Shown piece after piece: positions 1-9,011 of a stretch of DNA of 64,000 nucleotides. Source of the stretch: Sulfurimonas sp. (GTDB lineage: Bacteria > Campylobacterota > Campylobacteria > Campylobacterales > Sulfurimonadaceae). The stretch's first letter is position 1, and each line of letters begins with the position of its first letter. The position numbers were made by a program, and so were the translations under genes. The notes under the pieces were generated by a model. The model searched no databases, had not been told where the DNA came from, and worked only from the letters and a program-made list of their open reading frames with translations. The stretch lies in the NCBI RefSeq assembly GCF_019429335.1, contig NZ_JAHYJB010000003.1, positions 1 to 64,000 on the forward strand, written 5' to 3'.

Positions 1-73
1 TCTCAAAAAGATAGCTAAATCTTTTAAATCTGGAATATCCTCTTATGCCGTTGAAGAGATAATCTGTTTGCAT
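1..73 (-). CDS. Start of an unidentified gene, cut by the window edge
   Basis: An ATG at 71-73 on the minus strand opens a frame of 24 codons that runs off the left edge without a stop, beginning MQTDYLFNGIRGYSRF. An AAGAG Shine-Dalgarno-like sequence lies 6 nt upstream. It follows aclA on the same strand, beyond a hairpin at 162-185. The fragment is too short to identify, and it could be a chance open frame. Confidence 0.35.
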   Translation of the reverse strand, partial: MQTDYLFNGIRGYSRFKRFSYLFE

Positions 74-161
74 TTTTCACTCTTTAGTTCTCCTCTAGAG
101 AGTGCCATATGTTTCTGAACTTATACATAAAGATTGTGCAGAGAAGAGAGAGACAGAGAGG

Positions 162-185
162 TTCAAGGAGAGAGTTCTCCTTGAA
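162..185 (-). terminator. Hairpin downstream of aclA
   Basis: A perfect 10-bp inverted repeat (TTCAAGGAGA / TCTCCTTGAA) with a 4-nt loop lies 15 nt beyond the aclA stop codon. On the minus strand the stem is followed by a pyrimidine-rich stretch, not a clean T run, so it is a weak intrinsic terminator or an mRNA 3' end stabiliser for aclBA. Confidence 0.5.
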
Positions 186-200
186 GTTAGAAAAAAGGGA

Positions 201-2015
201 TTATATCTCTTCTGCTACCTGAACATCATAAAGAATATCAGTCATTGGATGTCTATACATCGGCATTGCAAGACGTTTTTCATCAAGTACATGACCGATA
301 AATCCTATGCTTCTTCCAACGATAAAGAATGAATTTAGAGTACCGCTTGAGATAAACTCACTTATCTCATCTTCACTGTATCCGAGCGCTCTCCACATAT
401 CAACCATTAAGATACCGATAGTACCGTCAACGTTAAGGATAAGATTCTCTTTTTTAGACGTTGTCAACTGCTCAACAGTCAATGCGTAATCCAAAAGAGG
501 AGTAGCAGGGAAAGATTTGGCTGCATATTTCTTAAGTCCCTCTACGCGTAAGTCAGGATTTTTAAGAGACTTGATTCTATGCCCGATACCAGGAATAGGA
601 ATACCCTCTTTTTTCATATGATTTAAGAAATCCGCAGGAGATAACTTATTGTCATTTGCATATTTGAAATATTTTGCAGCATCATCAATTGCACCACCGA
701 ATCTTGGTCCGATTGTTAAAAGTCCTGTTACAAGTGACTCAACAACGCTTTTGCCGGCACGTGCTGTAACTTTTGCATTGTGAGCACCTGAAACCGCAGG
801 ACCATGGTCTGCTACTGTCTTGATAACAGTCTCAATAAAATCCGTAGCCCATTTTGGATACTGTTTTTTGAACCAAAGAAGTGATATAACATCACCGATT
901 CCTTTTCCTGTGTCCGGAGTTGCAAGAGAGGAGATAGGGAAGCCTGCATATGTTGCCTCATCGCCTCTATCGTCAGAAATTGTACAGATAAACTCTTTAG
1001 ATTTTCTCACGCTTGGGCATACATTGGTAGCCGGTTCTTTGATATCTTTTATAATACCCTCTGCGTGTAGCTCATGATGAACGGCACTGATTATTTCCGG
1101 AAGATTGTTGAATGATGCAGGAACATGGATTCCAGCCTCTTTCATAGCCTTGTTTTTAGCTTCAGCCGTTTCCATGTCACCGTTCGCAGATGCACCAGCA
1201 TGACCAAACTGTACGCCGCTGTCATAATACTTGGCAATAGTTCCGATACACCATGCGATAATCGGCTTTTTAATTTTTCCGCTTTTTACAGCTTCGATAA
1301 CTTTATACTCTTCAGTTCCGCCCACTTCGCCTAAAAGTAACATATATTTTACTTCAGGATTTGCTTCCATTCTAAGAAGATTATCAATGAAAACAGAACC
1401 TACAAATCTATCTCCGCCGATTGCCACACCCTCAGCAATACCGTCTGCATTGATAGCAATGATATTTGAAAGTTCGTTAAATAGACCGCCTGAACGAGTC
1501 ACCAGTCCGCATGAACCTGCACGGTGAAGCTTAGATTGAACTATGTTCTCAATTGTGCCGCCGATATTTGCGATTTTAAATGCGCCCGGAACTATTGCAC
1601 CGACCGTTGCAGGTCCGATTACGATAACATTTTTAGCTTTAGCTGTTGCATTCATTTTACGTGCTAATCTCTCAGGAATACCCTCAGCCGTTACCATGAT
1701 AGATTTAAATCCACCTATCTCCAACGCCTCCATAGTTACATCGTAAGCAGTTCTAAAAGATGCAAAGTTTAAAAGTACATCAGCTTGCGGCTGAGCAGCT
1801 TTAGCTTCTGCACTGTTTTTATACAGTGGAATCATAATCTCATCCGGTCCATAGAAAAACTTCTCAAATTTAGAGCTGCTTGTAGGTGCGACAATGCCCG
1901 CTACCGAAGGTTTTTTTCTTTTTATAGTGTAGTCATAATCAAGCATTCTCTGAATAGCGCTTGAGTTGTTGTTCCAAAAAATTGCTTGCGTATCTTTAGT
2001 ATATAATTGTGCCAT
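201..2015 (-). CDS. aclA: ATP-citrate lyase, large subunit (AclA)
   Basis: Citrate-cleaving subunit of ATP-citrate lyase, which converts citrate, ATP and CoA to acetyl-CoA, oxaloacetate, ADP and Pi, the key step of the reductive TCA cycle. At 604 aa it fits the large AclA of two-subunit bacterial enzymes. Residues about 1-330 resemble succinyl-CoA synthetase alpha, with the phospho-histidine in GHAGA (H272). Residues about 350-604 are a citrate synthase-like domain with the GIGHRIKS active-site motif (H479). The gene starts 9 nt after the aclB stop, with AAGGAAAAGAG as ribosome binding site, so the two are one operon. Cytoplasmic. Confidence 0.97.
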   Translation of the reverse strand: MAQLYTKDTQAIFWNNNSSAIQRMLDYDYTIKRKKPSVAGIVAPTSSSKFEKFFYGPDEIMIPLYKNSAEAKAAQPQADVLLNFASFRTAYDVTMEALEIGGFKSIMVTAEGIPERLARKMNATAKAKNVIVIGPATVGAIVPGAFKIANIGGTIENIVQSKLHRAGSCGLVTRSGGLFNELSNIIAINADGIAEGVAIGGDRFVGSVFIDNLLRMEANPEVKYMLLLGEVGGTEEYKVIEAVKSGKIKKPIIAWCIGTIAKYYDSGVQFGHAGASANGDMETAEAKNKAMKEAGIHVPASFNNLPEIISAVHHELHAEGIIKDIKEPATNVCPSVRKSKEFICTISDDRGDEATYAGFPISSLATPDTGKGIGDVISLLWFKKQYPKWATDFIETVIKTVADHGPAVSGAHNAKVTARAGKSVVESLVTGLLTIGPRFGGAIDDAAKYFKYANDNKLSPADFLNHMKKEGIPIPGIGHRIKSLKNPDLRVEGLKKYAAKSFPATPLLDYALTVEQLTTSKKENLILNVDGTIGILMVDMWRALGYSEDEISEFISSGTLNSFFIVGRSIGFIGHVLDEKRLAMPMYRHPMTDILYDVQVAEEI

Positions 2016-2024
2016 CTCTTTTCC

Positions 2025-3359
2025 TTACTTTGCTAGTGCCATACGCACGATGTCAGTGACATGTGTTTCAGGTCCGTAAACTTCTATATAAAGACCAAGT
2101 CTATCAGCAGCCTCTTTAATATCTTTTAGACCTTTTTCATAGTTTGGTCCGCCGCGTCTAACATAAATTTTTATGCCGACTTTTTTCATTTTATCAGCGT
2201 AATTTTCAAATGCTTGAATAATACCCGTAAAAGTTTTTGCAACATCCGTAAAGTTAGCGATAGCTCCACCGATGACCAGAACTTTATCTCTGCCTTTTGC
2301 ATCTTTGCTTCTTGTCATAAGGTCTAGAATTGTCTCAGCATAAAATTTTGTTTCGCTTGTAGTCGGTCCGCCTGAATACTCACCGTAATTAGCAAGGTCT
2401 TCGATTCCAGCCAAATCCGCAATAGTATCAGCGTAAACAACTGAAGCGCCGCCGCCTGCTACCATCGTCCAGATTCTAGCATCAGGTTTAAGTATAGTAA
2501 GTTTTAGTGAAGCACCTGATTTGCTGTCAGCATCTTCAATAGCTAAAACTTCAGGAGATTTCTCTTCCATACCAAAAGATGTAGGGTACTCAACATCGCC
2601 CCACTGCTCTCTCATCATAAATCCTGCAGTATCGTCAAGTTTTGCAACCATATCGAGAAGCTCAACTTTTTTGCCCTGAAGAACAAATGGGTTAATCTCT
2701 AGATATGCGAAGTTTAACTCTCTGTAAGCTTTAAAGAAACCTACTGCGAACTCTGCAAATGCTTCTTTATCATGTTTTGCAACATCTTTTGGGATGTTTT
2801 TTTTGATTTTTTCTGCAATCTCTTCTTCTGTTGCAGTAATCGGGAATGCTACTTCTATAACTTTGTCCCAATTCTCTTCAACTTCCATACCGCCCTCAGC
2901 AGACATGTAAAGAACGTCATCATCACCAACGCATGTAGCAGAGATGTAGTACTCCTCTTCTTGAGAGTGCGGAGTGAATGGCTCAACGATAAAATGAGTA
3001 AGCATGTCTACTTTAGCTTCGCCGTTTGGAGTGTCGCCGTCAAATGAAAAATAAACCGACTGTTTTTCAGACGATTTCTCATCAATCCAAGATGCCGCTT
3101 TAGCCAAAGATACATCACCCGGTTTAGTGTCTCTAAATAGAACTAAACCATTCTTTCCTCTTTTACCAAATAGCATATCCGGTTTAGCAACTAACGTTTT
3201 TTCTTTTAACCATGCTTTTTCTTTAGCACCCTTAGTAAGTTCTGATCCGTTTTGAACCATAACTGTTTCGTATGCATAAGTGAAACCTGGAAAATACTTA
3301 TCCCAATGCTTAGCCAAAATTGACTTTGCGTCAAATTCTCTAATCGCTTTTTGAGCCAT
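2025..3359 (-). CDS. aclB: ATP-citrate lyase, small subunit (AclB)
   Basis: ATP-grasp subunit of ATP-citrate lyase, related to succinyl-CoA synthetase beta, which supplies the ATP-dependent phosphorylation step. At 444 aa it matches AclB. A typical C-terminal ligase part is visible, with the TMVAGGGASVVYAD and VLVIGGAIANFTDVAKTF segments. It is the promoter-proximal gene of aclBA; an AGGGAG ribosome binding site precedes the ATG. The presence of both subunits strongly implies autotrophic CO2 fixation by the reductive TCA cycle. Confidence 0.97.
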   Translation of the reverse strand: MAQKAIREFDAKSILAKHWDKYFPGFTYAYETVMVQNGSELTKGAKEKAWLKEKTLVAKPDMLFGKRGKNGLVLFRDTKPGDVSLAKAASWIDEKSSEKQSVYFSFDGDTPNGEAKVDMLTHFIVEPFTPHSQEEEYYISATCVGDDDVLYMSAEGGMEVEENWDKVIEVAFPITATEEEIAEKIKKNIPKDVAKHDKEAFAEFAVGFFKAYRELNFAYLEINPFVLQGKKVELLDMVAKLDDTAGFMMREQWGDVEYPTSFGMEEKSPEVLAIEDADSKSGASLKLTILKPDARIWTMVAGGGASVVYADTIADLAGIEDLANYGEYSGGPTTSETKFYAETILDLMTRSKDAKGRDKVLVIGGAIANFTDVAKTFTGIIQAFENYADKMKKVGIKIYVRRGGPNYEKGLKDIKEAADRLGLYIEVYGPETHVTDIVRMALAK

Positions 3360-3390
3360 TGCAACTCCCTGTCTTTAATATTTATGAAAT

Positions 3391-3399
3391 ATTATCACA
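3391..3399 (-). promoter_or_regulatory. Likely extended -10 promoter of aclBA
   Basis: On the minus strand TGT-GATAAT forms an extended -10 element about 32 nt upstream of the aclB start. No good -35 is visible, which is common for sigma70 promoters in this phylum. Confidence 0.4.
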
Positions 3400-3446
3400 T
3401 GTTAACTAATCTAGTACCATTTGAACAGATTAAGTATTGTATAGAT

Positions 3447-4640
3447 TTAATTTATGTTTATCTTTGTAACATTTGCAGAGTAAACTAGTCTATTTTTGTA
3501 ACTAATTGTTACACTATCTAAATTTGTTGAATTTATATAATTTTCTTCAAGCAGATAATTGTTGCATTTTGTTACACCGTAAAATTCTAATCTTTTTGAC
3601 ATCTTTATATTTGTATCTACACAATTTATATCTCTTTTTTTAAGCTCCCGCGAGAGCTCTTTTGCTACATGTAAATTGTAAGAGAAGTGTTTTTTTGGCT
3701 CTTCTAATAAGTGATACAGGTGTTTGTTAAAAAAAACTGCCGAAGAGTTTGTGAACAGGAGTGCGAGCGATATGACAAATGCCAACCTGTATTTTTTTCT
3801 AAATATATTTAAACGAACTCTATATGAACTCTCAAATGTTTGTCCAATCAGAGGAAGCGCCAAAATCAGATATGGTGCAAAAAACTCTACGCCTATTCGC
3901 TGTCTAAATGACAACAATAGTGAAAAAACAAGTGCCGTCGCTGCTATAAACCACAACGTATCCATATCTTTTGTAAGATATCTTCTATAGAGAACATAAA
4001 AAAGATAGACAAAAATAATCGGCGTAAAAATTGCGGCATAAAGCCCGAGCGTATTTAAAAAATAGCCTCTTGGTGAACCGTGCATGTCAATGCCGTAGAT
4101 GAAAAGCGAAGAGAGCAACAGCGCGATACCAAACAGTAGAAGTTGTCTCTCTTTTTTGTAGATAAAAAATAGTACCAGCGCCATAAAAAGATAGACAAAG
4201 TTACCGTCAACAAACATGTACAAAATAAGCAGCGGATAGATAAACGATATAGGATAATTTTCATACAGATAGACAAAAAGCAGCAGTCCAAAAAGAATTA
4301 TGCCTGCGCTGTTTACTATAATTGCCGAGCTCATAACCCCCGGTAAAAGCACAAAAACAAGGAGCAGCCAGAGTCTGTTTCTCTCAACATGTAGATATTT
4401 TGCGGAAATTTTATAAAGCAGTATTGCGCTTAATATATGCAACACTATCATTGGAAATCGCAGGGCAAAATCGTTTTGACCAAAAACAGATATAGAAGAT
4501 TTTATAATAAGCTGCAAAAATGAGAAATCACCGCCTAAAAGCAGCGCCTCATTGTAGGAGATTGACAACTCGTCAATCTGAAATATAAGCATTAGTGCAT
4601 CCAATCCCAAAATTAAGAGCAGGATGAGTTTTGTGTTCAT
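3447..4640 (-). CDS. Polytopic membrane protein, probable GT-C (PMT/ArnT-like) glycosyltransferase
   Basis: A 397-aa protein with about eight to ten hydrophobic segments. The N-terminus (one TM helix, then an acidic stretch with SISYNEALL, then a helix with FALRFPMIVLHILSA) resembles the layout of family 39/ArnT-like lipid-linked sugar transferases, where an Asp/Glu pair in the first periplasmic loop is catalytic. The usual DE-A signature is only approximate (YNEA), so the family call is tentative. The start overlaps the stop of the upstream trpG-like gene as ATGA, so it is translationally coupled. No sugar or lipid substrate can be inferred. Confidence 0.6.
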   Translation of the reverse strand: MNTKLILLLILGLDALMLIFQIDELSISYNEALLLGGDFSFLQLIIKSSISVFGQNDFALRFPMIVLHILSAILLYKISAKYLHVERNRLWLLLVFVLLPGVMSSAIIVNSAGIILFGLLLFVYLYENYPISFIYPLLILYMFVDGNFVYLFMALVLFFIYKKERQLLLFGIALLLSSLFIYGIDMHGSPRGYFLNTLGLYAAIFTPIIFVYLFYVLYRRYLTKDMDTLWFIAATALVFSLLLSFRQRIGVEFFAPYLILALPLIGQTFESSYRVRLNIFRKKYRLAFVISLALLFTNSSAVFFNKHLYHLLEEPKKHFSYNLHVAKELSRELKKRDINCVDTNIKMSKRLEFYGVTKCNNYLLEENYINSTNLDSVTISYKNRLVYSANVTKININ

Positions 4641-5206
4641 ATTTTTAAAAAGTTTCCAATCATCTCGTGCCCGTACTGACTCATAATTGATTCAGGATGA
4701 AACTGCACGCCGTAAATCTCTTTGCCCTTGACTTTAAGCGCCATTATTTCATCATCGTCGGTGCTATATGCAGTCGGCTCTATAATGTCAGGAAGAGAAT
4801 TTTTCTCCACTATCAAAGAGTGATATCTGGTTGCGATAAACTCCTGCGGAATATCTTTAAATATCTCGCAATCTTTTGTGCGTCTCATAGTGGATGTTTT
4901 GCCGTGCATCATATTTTTAGCCCGCACAACTTTTGCACCAAAAGCCTGTGCAATGCTTTGATGACCAAGACATATGCCTAAAATAGGCACTTTATCTTTA
5001 AAGTGCTCAATTACTTTTAGAGTAACGCCCGCATCATCAGGAGTTGCAGGACCTGGAGAAATTATGATTTTTTCAGGGTGAAGAGCCTCTATCTCTTCAA
5101 CGCTGAGCTCATCATTTCTAATTATCTTCAAATCAGCCCCCAACTCTCTGCAATACTGAACGATATTGTAGGTAAAGCTGTCATAATTATCAATCATTAA
5201 AATCAT
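4637..5206 (-). CDS. trpG: Anthranilate/aminodeoxychorismate synthase glutamine amidotransferase subunit (TrpG/PabA)
   Basis: Class I glutamine amidotransferase that releases ammonia from glutamine for the chorismate-using partner. Full length at 189 aa. The catalytic triad is visible: nucleophile C79 in GICLGHQ, and H170 with E172 in FHPES. The oxyanion segment SPGPATPDDAG is intact. No TrpE/PabB gene is next to it, so TrpG and PabA cannot be separated; it may serve both pathways. The ribosome binding site is AGGAT. It is coupled to the membrane protein downstream. Confidence 0.9.
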   Translation of the reverse strand: MILMIDNYDSFTYNIVQYCRELGADLKIIRNDELSVEEIEALHPEKIIISPGPATPDDAGVTLKVIEHFKDKVPILGICLGHQSIAQAFGAKVVRAKNMMHGKTSTMRRTKDCEIFKDIPQEFIATRYHSLIVEKNSLPDIIEPTAYSTDDDEIMALKVKGKEIYGVQFHPESIMSQYGHEMIGNFLKI

Positions 5207-5266
5207 AATTTATCCTAAATTTGTATGGAGAAGTATATCTATTTTGCTCTTTTGTTTCACTTATTT

Positions 5267-5286
5267 AAAATCTACATGTAGATTTT
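5267..5286 (-). terminator. Perfect 20-bp palindrome after the oppC-like gene
   Basis: A perfect palindrome with TCTACATGTAGA at its core and A4/T4 ends overlaps the stop codon of the permease gene. On the minus strand it forms a stem ending in TTTT and could terminate the flagellar-permease transcript before trpG. The same CTACATGTAG core recurs in other stems of this window. Confidence 0.45.
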
Positions 5287-6079
5287 ACTGAATCTCTTTT
5301 TTATTGGTTAACTGCTGAAGATAATTTGATATATTTATAAGTGAGAACGTGACCAAAAATATCATAAGACCCGGGAAAAAGCTGACCCACCACGCAATCT
5401 CTACAACATCTTTTCCGCTGCTGAGAATCGTTCCCCAACTCATCTGCGGTGCAACTATTCCTAGTCCCAAAAAGCTAAGCCCAGACTCTGCAAGTATGGC
5501 ACCGCCCACTCCAAAAGTAAAGCTGACAAAGTAGATGGGTGCGAGAAGCGGAGCGTAATATTTAAAAAGTATTTTCAGCTTGCTTGCATTTGCGATGTTT
5601 AGTATTTTTATATATGGCTGAGAGGTTATTTTAAAGCTCTCAGAGCGGATAAGCCTTGCGGTCGTCATCCATCCTGTGATGGAAATAATAACAATCAAAA
5701 CCCATGCAGAAGCGTTTACGTAACTCACAAGTGCTAGAAGAAGAAAAAAAGTTGGAAATGTTAAAAATAGGTCAACCAAAACAATAAAGCTCTTATCCAC
5801 ACCACCTCTGAAGTACCCAGCCATCGAGCCTAAAATAAGCCCGATTACAGAAGCGATAAACGCACTCCCCACTCCGATAATAAGCGAAACTTTTCCGCCC
5901 TCCATCAATCTTGCAAGAATATCTCTTCCAAGCCTGTCTGTTCCCAAAAAATGCTCAAACGACGGCGGAAGCAAGATAGCGCTATTATCAAGGTCGTAGG
6001 CATCAACTTGATAAATTGCTGAGCCTAAAAAAGAGAATAAAAAGACAAAAACAAGTATAAAAATACTAAATTTAGGCAT
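5285..6079 (-). CDS. ABC transporter permease, OppC/DppC (peptide/nickel) family
   Basis: A 264-aa inner-membrane permease with about six TM helices. The N-terminal HFLGTDRLGRDILARL motif is typical of OppC/DppC proteins. The cytoplasmic coupling loop lies near IRSESFKITSQPYIK, followed by the family's GLSFLGLGI segment. It starts 7 nt after the flgK stop, so it is probably in the flagellar transcript. No OppB permease, OppD/F ATPase or binding protein is adjacent, so the partners must be encoded elsewhere. The substrate is unknown. Confidence 0.85.
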   Translation of the reverse strand: MPKFSIFILVFVFLFSFLGSAIYQVDAYDLDNSAILLPPSFEHFLGTDRLGRDILARLMEGGKVSLIIGVGSAFIASVIGLILGSMAGYFRGGVDKSFIVLVDLFLTFPTFFLLLALVSYVNASAWVLIVIISITGWMTTARLIRSESFKITSQPYIKILNIANASKLKILFKYYAPLLAPIYFVSFTFGVGGAILAESGLSFLGLGIVAPQMSWGTILSSGKDVVEIAWWVSFFPGLMIFLVTFSLINISNYLQQLTNKKEIQ

Positions 6080-6086
6080 CTAAAAA

Positions 6087-7970
6087 TTACTGCTTGATTC
6101 CAAGGAGTGTCTGCATCATCTGATCAACCGTTGTTATCACCTTGGAAGCGGCACCGTATGATGTTTGGTATTTTATGAGATTTGTAAGCTCTTCATCTAT
6201 GCTCACCTTTGAAACAGAAGCGTACTCCTGCTCGGTTGCATTAAATAGTGCCGTAATTGTTTGATTGTTTAATATCGCTTCGTTTGTTCTTACTCCAACT
6301 TCAGTTGCAACTACGTCAAACATCCCATAAACTGTTGATTCATAAAGAATAGTGCCAACTTTAAACTTATAAACTTCAAACTGCTGCTGAATCATGTTCA
6401 TTGACAATCTGTTGTCACCGGTAATAGGAGCTTTTCCTGCACTAATCTTAGTAGGATTTTCTTTCAATTGATAATTTAGCTGCATGCTTCCAGCGCTGTT
6501 TCCATCAAAAAATCTGCTTAGCCCTAATGCTCCGGCAAAATTTGAGCCAGAATCGTACTTGTCACCCTGAAGCTTATCTTCTATAGCAAATTTATATCCT
6601 TTTGCCGCGGATACAGAATCCATAATAATTTCAACAGCATTCTCGCCACTTGCATATGTTGCCCAGTTAAACTGTATAAAATCGTCCACATCGTTGTTTG
6701 CATTTCCATCAGAGTTATCGTCACCCTGAGCAATAATTTGTCCCTGTATCGAGTTTGAACCTGCAACGCCTGTCATTGATGTAGTCAGATTAATATTTAT
6801 AGTTCTTCTTGCCGTCTCATTTCCGTCAATATCATATATAACGATATCAAAAGAGCCCTCTTTTATATTTAGCGGCGAGTGAACAAGCGATTGAGCCCCT
6901 GTTATATTAACGGTGTTTGACTCCATCCTACTTGTTGCACCCGAAGCATAAAGATTATTTGTGGATTCAATCAACGTAGTCGCAAACGCATCCATCTGGT
7001 CTATAACCTTTTGCAAAGCACCGTTTGTAGGTACTCCTGAAGAATCAGTACCCATCTTATCGCCTCTTAGGTCTAAGATGGCTCCGACTCTTCCGCCTGA
7101 AATAACTTCATCCATTGATATCAAGACACCGTCTTGTCTCTCATATGAAAGCTCGTAATATCCGTTTGAGTTATTGCTACTTGATATGTGTATCGGATGA
7201 TATGAGCCGCCATCGACTATATTAAAGCCGTTAATACTTAACGTATAGCTTCCAAACCCCTCATTAGACGAGCTGCTTACCCCAGTATTTGATTGAATCA
7301 TGCCTATATATGACTCTGCGCCGATTAGTTTTGAGAGACTCAGCTCAATAGAATTCCTCTTGTCTCTTAGGTCGTTTGCCGCATAAGCCCCTCCAGCCTC
7401 GGCAACCTCTATTGTTTTGTTTACGGTCGCCAACTCTTGGGCTAAAGAATTTACCTCTGCAATACCGACTTTTATCTGTTCGTTGAGGCTTGACTGAAGA
7501 GTTGTTATTTTGCTCTGCAGTGATGCAACACTGCTAGTGAGAATTTCAGCTTGCTTAGCAAGCGCCAATTTTATGGCATCATTGTCAGGATTGTCCGCAA
7601 ACGTCTGCCACATATTGTAGTACTCTTTTAAATCAGACTTTATCCCGACGTCATTAATCTCAGGAAAATAGGTCGATAGCGTCTCAAGGGTACCTTTTGT
7701 AAAATCAGAATACTCTTTGTCGGATGAAATTCCAGTATATCTGTCATAAACAAAATTATCGAATACTCTGGCAATATCCATTATCTGGGTACCGTTGCCG
7801 ACATTTCCCGGAGCGGAAAAAATAGGCATGGCTGCAGCCGTTACAACTCTCTGTCTAGAGTACCCTTCACTCTCAGCATTTGCTATATTATGGCTTGTAG
7901 TACTGACCCCGAGCTGCGCTGCCGCAAGACCGGTGTAGCCGATATTTAAAGTGTTAAATATTGATGCCAT
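6087..7970 (-). CDS. flgK: Flagellar hook-associated protein 1 (FlgK)
   Basis: First hook-filament junction protein, exported by the flagellar type III system. At 627 aa it is long, as in other Campylobacterota. The N-terminal rod/hook signature is clear: NTLNIGYTGLAAAQLGVSTTS followed by HNIANAESEGYSRQRV. The C-terminus (about 570-627) is a heptad-rich helix of the hook family, with NLIKYQTSYGAASKVITTVD. The middle is a variable, Ser/Asn/Gly-rich region. It begins 1 nt after the flgN stop and is the last flagellar gene of the operon. Confidence 0.96.
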   Translation of the reverse strand: MASIFNTLNIGYTGLAAAQLGVSTTSHNIANAESEGYSRQRVVTAAAMPIFSAPGNVGNGTQIMDIARVFDNFVYDRYTGISSDKEYSDFTKGTLETLSTYFPEINDVGIKSDLKEYYNMWQTFADNPDNDAIKLALAKQAEILTSSVASLQSKITTLQSSLNEQIKVGIAEVNSLAQELATVNKTIEVAEAGGAYAANDLRDKRNSIELSLSKLIGAESYIGMIQSNTGVSSSSNEGFGSYTLSINGFNIVDGGSYHPIHISSSNNSNGYYELSYERQDGVLISMDEVISGGRVGAILDLRGDKMGTDSSGVPTNGALQKVIDQMDAFATTLIESTNNLYASGATSRMESNTVNITGAQSLVHSPLNIKEGSFDIVIYDIDGNETARRTININLTTSMTGVAGSNSIQGQIIAQGDDNSDGNANNDVDDFIQFNWATYASGENAVEIIMDSVSAAKGYKFAIEDKLQGDKYDSGSNFAGALGLSRFFDGNSAGSMQLNYQLKENPTKISAGKAPITGDNRLSMNMIQQQFEVYKFKVGTILYESTVYGMFDVVATEVGVRTNEAILNNQTITALFNATEQEYASVSKVSIDEELTNLIKYQTSYGAASKVITTVDQMMQTLLGIKQ

Positions 7971-7971
7971 C

Positions 7972-8400
7972 TTATACTCTCACTTTTAAAAAGGTAGACT
8001 CTTTTGAAGCGACTTTATTATAGCCCTGCATCTCTGTCGGAACCAATCTCTCTAAAAAGGTGTTGTAGAGATTACTTACCGCAAGCACTAGTCTTGCGTA
8101 ACGTTTATTTACATCACGAAGGTTTGAGAGTTCCACTTTTAGCTCTAAAAGATATTGGTGCTGCTCTTCGCTTAGAAGCTGCGGCAAATCAACATCCCCA
8201 TTTGCACTCATCAAAGATGAGATTTCATGGTCTATCATCGCTTTTTTAGATTCAAAGCTCTTTAGCTTCTCCTCTTTGAGTTTTAGTCTTTCAAATTGAG
8301 GATTGTTATTTGCCACTTTTATATCTTCTACATCAGACTCCGTAATTTTTATTAAATCTCTGAGGTCGCCCAATGCACTTTGTAAATGATATGACAGCAT
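7972..8400 (-). CDS. flgN: FlgN-like flagellar export chaperone
   Basis: A 142-aa, all-helical protein with charged heptads, placed between flgM and flgK. FlgN family members are about 140 aa and chaperone FlgK and FlgL before export; sequence conservation is poor, so position and helical pattern carry the call. The C-terminal part (RYARLVLAVSNLYNTFLERL) resembles the FlgN C-terminal helix. The stop is 1 nt from the flgK start, suggesting coupled translation with its likely client. Confidence 0.75.
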   Translation of the reverse strand: MLSYHLQSALGDLRDLIKITESDVEDIKVANNNPQFERLKLKEEKLKSFESKKAMIDHEISSLMSANGDVDLPQLLSEEQHQYLLELKVELSNLRDVNKRYARLVLAVSNLYNTFLERLVPTEMQGYNKVASKESTFLKVRV

Positions 8401-8428
8401 AATATAATCCTTCCCTTTGTTTAAAAAA

Positions 8429-8638
8429 CTACATCAACTCTTCGGCAATCTTCTCTGAAAGAGCTTGTAGATTTATTTTATATTCACCAGACTCGATAGC
8501 TTCTCTTATCTGTTCAACCTTGCTTGTGTCACCCTGTTTTGAGACGCTAGCCCCATTTTTTTGCACAACTTCCTTGCTCTCGCCAAAATTGCTGGCGTAT
8601 GCAGTGCGGATGCCCGCGCTATTTATTTGTGGAATCAT
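8429..8638 (-). CDS. flgM: Anti-sigma28 factor FlgM
   Basis: A 69-aa protein that binds and holds back FliA (sigma28) until it is exported through the finished hook-basal body. The C-terminal half (VEQIREAIESGEYKINLQALSEKIAEEL) carries the conserved FlgM pattern of sigma-binding helices; the N-terminus is Ser/Gly/Asn-rich and probably disordered. The ribosome binding site AAAGGATGG precedes the ATG. A 70-nt gap upstream holds a sigma28-like promoter, so FlgM, FlgN and FlgK may be made both from the operon and from this late promoter. Confidence 0.88.
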   Translation of the reverse strand: MIPQINSAGIRTAYASNFGESKEVVQKNGASVSKQGDTSKVEQIREAIESGEYKINLQALSEKIAEELM

Positions 8639-8684
8639 AACCCATCCTTTTTTCGTTCATTTGTCACTATAATTCTGTTCAACT

Positions 8685-8712
8685 ATATCGGCATAATAAA
8701 GAAAAATATTAA
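8685..8712 (-). promoter_or_regulatory. Candidate sigma28 (FliA) promoter for flgM-flgN-flgK
   Basis: On the minus strand TTAATA (8707-8712) is followed after 14 nt by GCCGATAT (8685-8692). This matches the FliA -10 consensus (GCCGATAA; CGATAT in this phylum) at nearly the usual spacing of 14-16. The -35 overlaps the flgJ stop codon. Feedback on flgM by its own sigma factor is the known arrangement in flagellated bacteria. Confidence 0.6.
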
Positions 8713-9011
8713 CGCTTTTCGCTCAAAAAGTCGTAAAGCATCTGAGAAAATCCAAACCCTCCTGCACTGGCTTTTGCAAGCTCTTCTCTGTACATAGATT
8801 TATATATCTTATCTCCTGGGTCGTTTGCTTCAGAGAAAAGATTTTTTTCATTTTGCATCGCATTATCCATAAGCATTTTAAGGATAACAGACTCAAAAGC
8901 GTCAGTCTGCTCTCTTAGCTCAGCATTTTCTGCCTTCTCATCTATTTTGGGAATCATGTGCTGCTGCGATAAAAAAGCAGCTTGTAGATTTATAGAATTA
9001 GCGCCCTGCAT
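8709..9011 (-). CDS. flgJ: Rod-binding protein, FlgJ N-terminal type
   Basis: A 100-aa protein equivalent to the N-terminal rod-capping domain of FlgJ. The motif FESVILKMLMDNAM followed by FGFSQMLYDFL is typical. It lacks the C-terminal muramidase domain of enterobacterial FlgJ, as is usual in Campylobacterota, so peptidoglycan cutting must come from another enzyme. Its start shares 1 nt with the flgI stop, so the two are coupled. Confidence 0.88.
   Translation of the reverse strand: MQGANSINLQAAFLSQQHMIPKIDEKAENAELREQTDAFESVILKMLMDNAMQNEKNLFSEANDPGDKIYKSMYREELAKASAGGFGFSQMLYDFLSEKR

Noticed and set aside
102..332. Plus-strand open frame of 76 codons at the left edge
   Set aside because: It overlaps aclA antisense and the aclA terminator hairpin, and has no family features.
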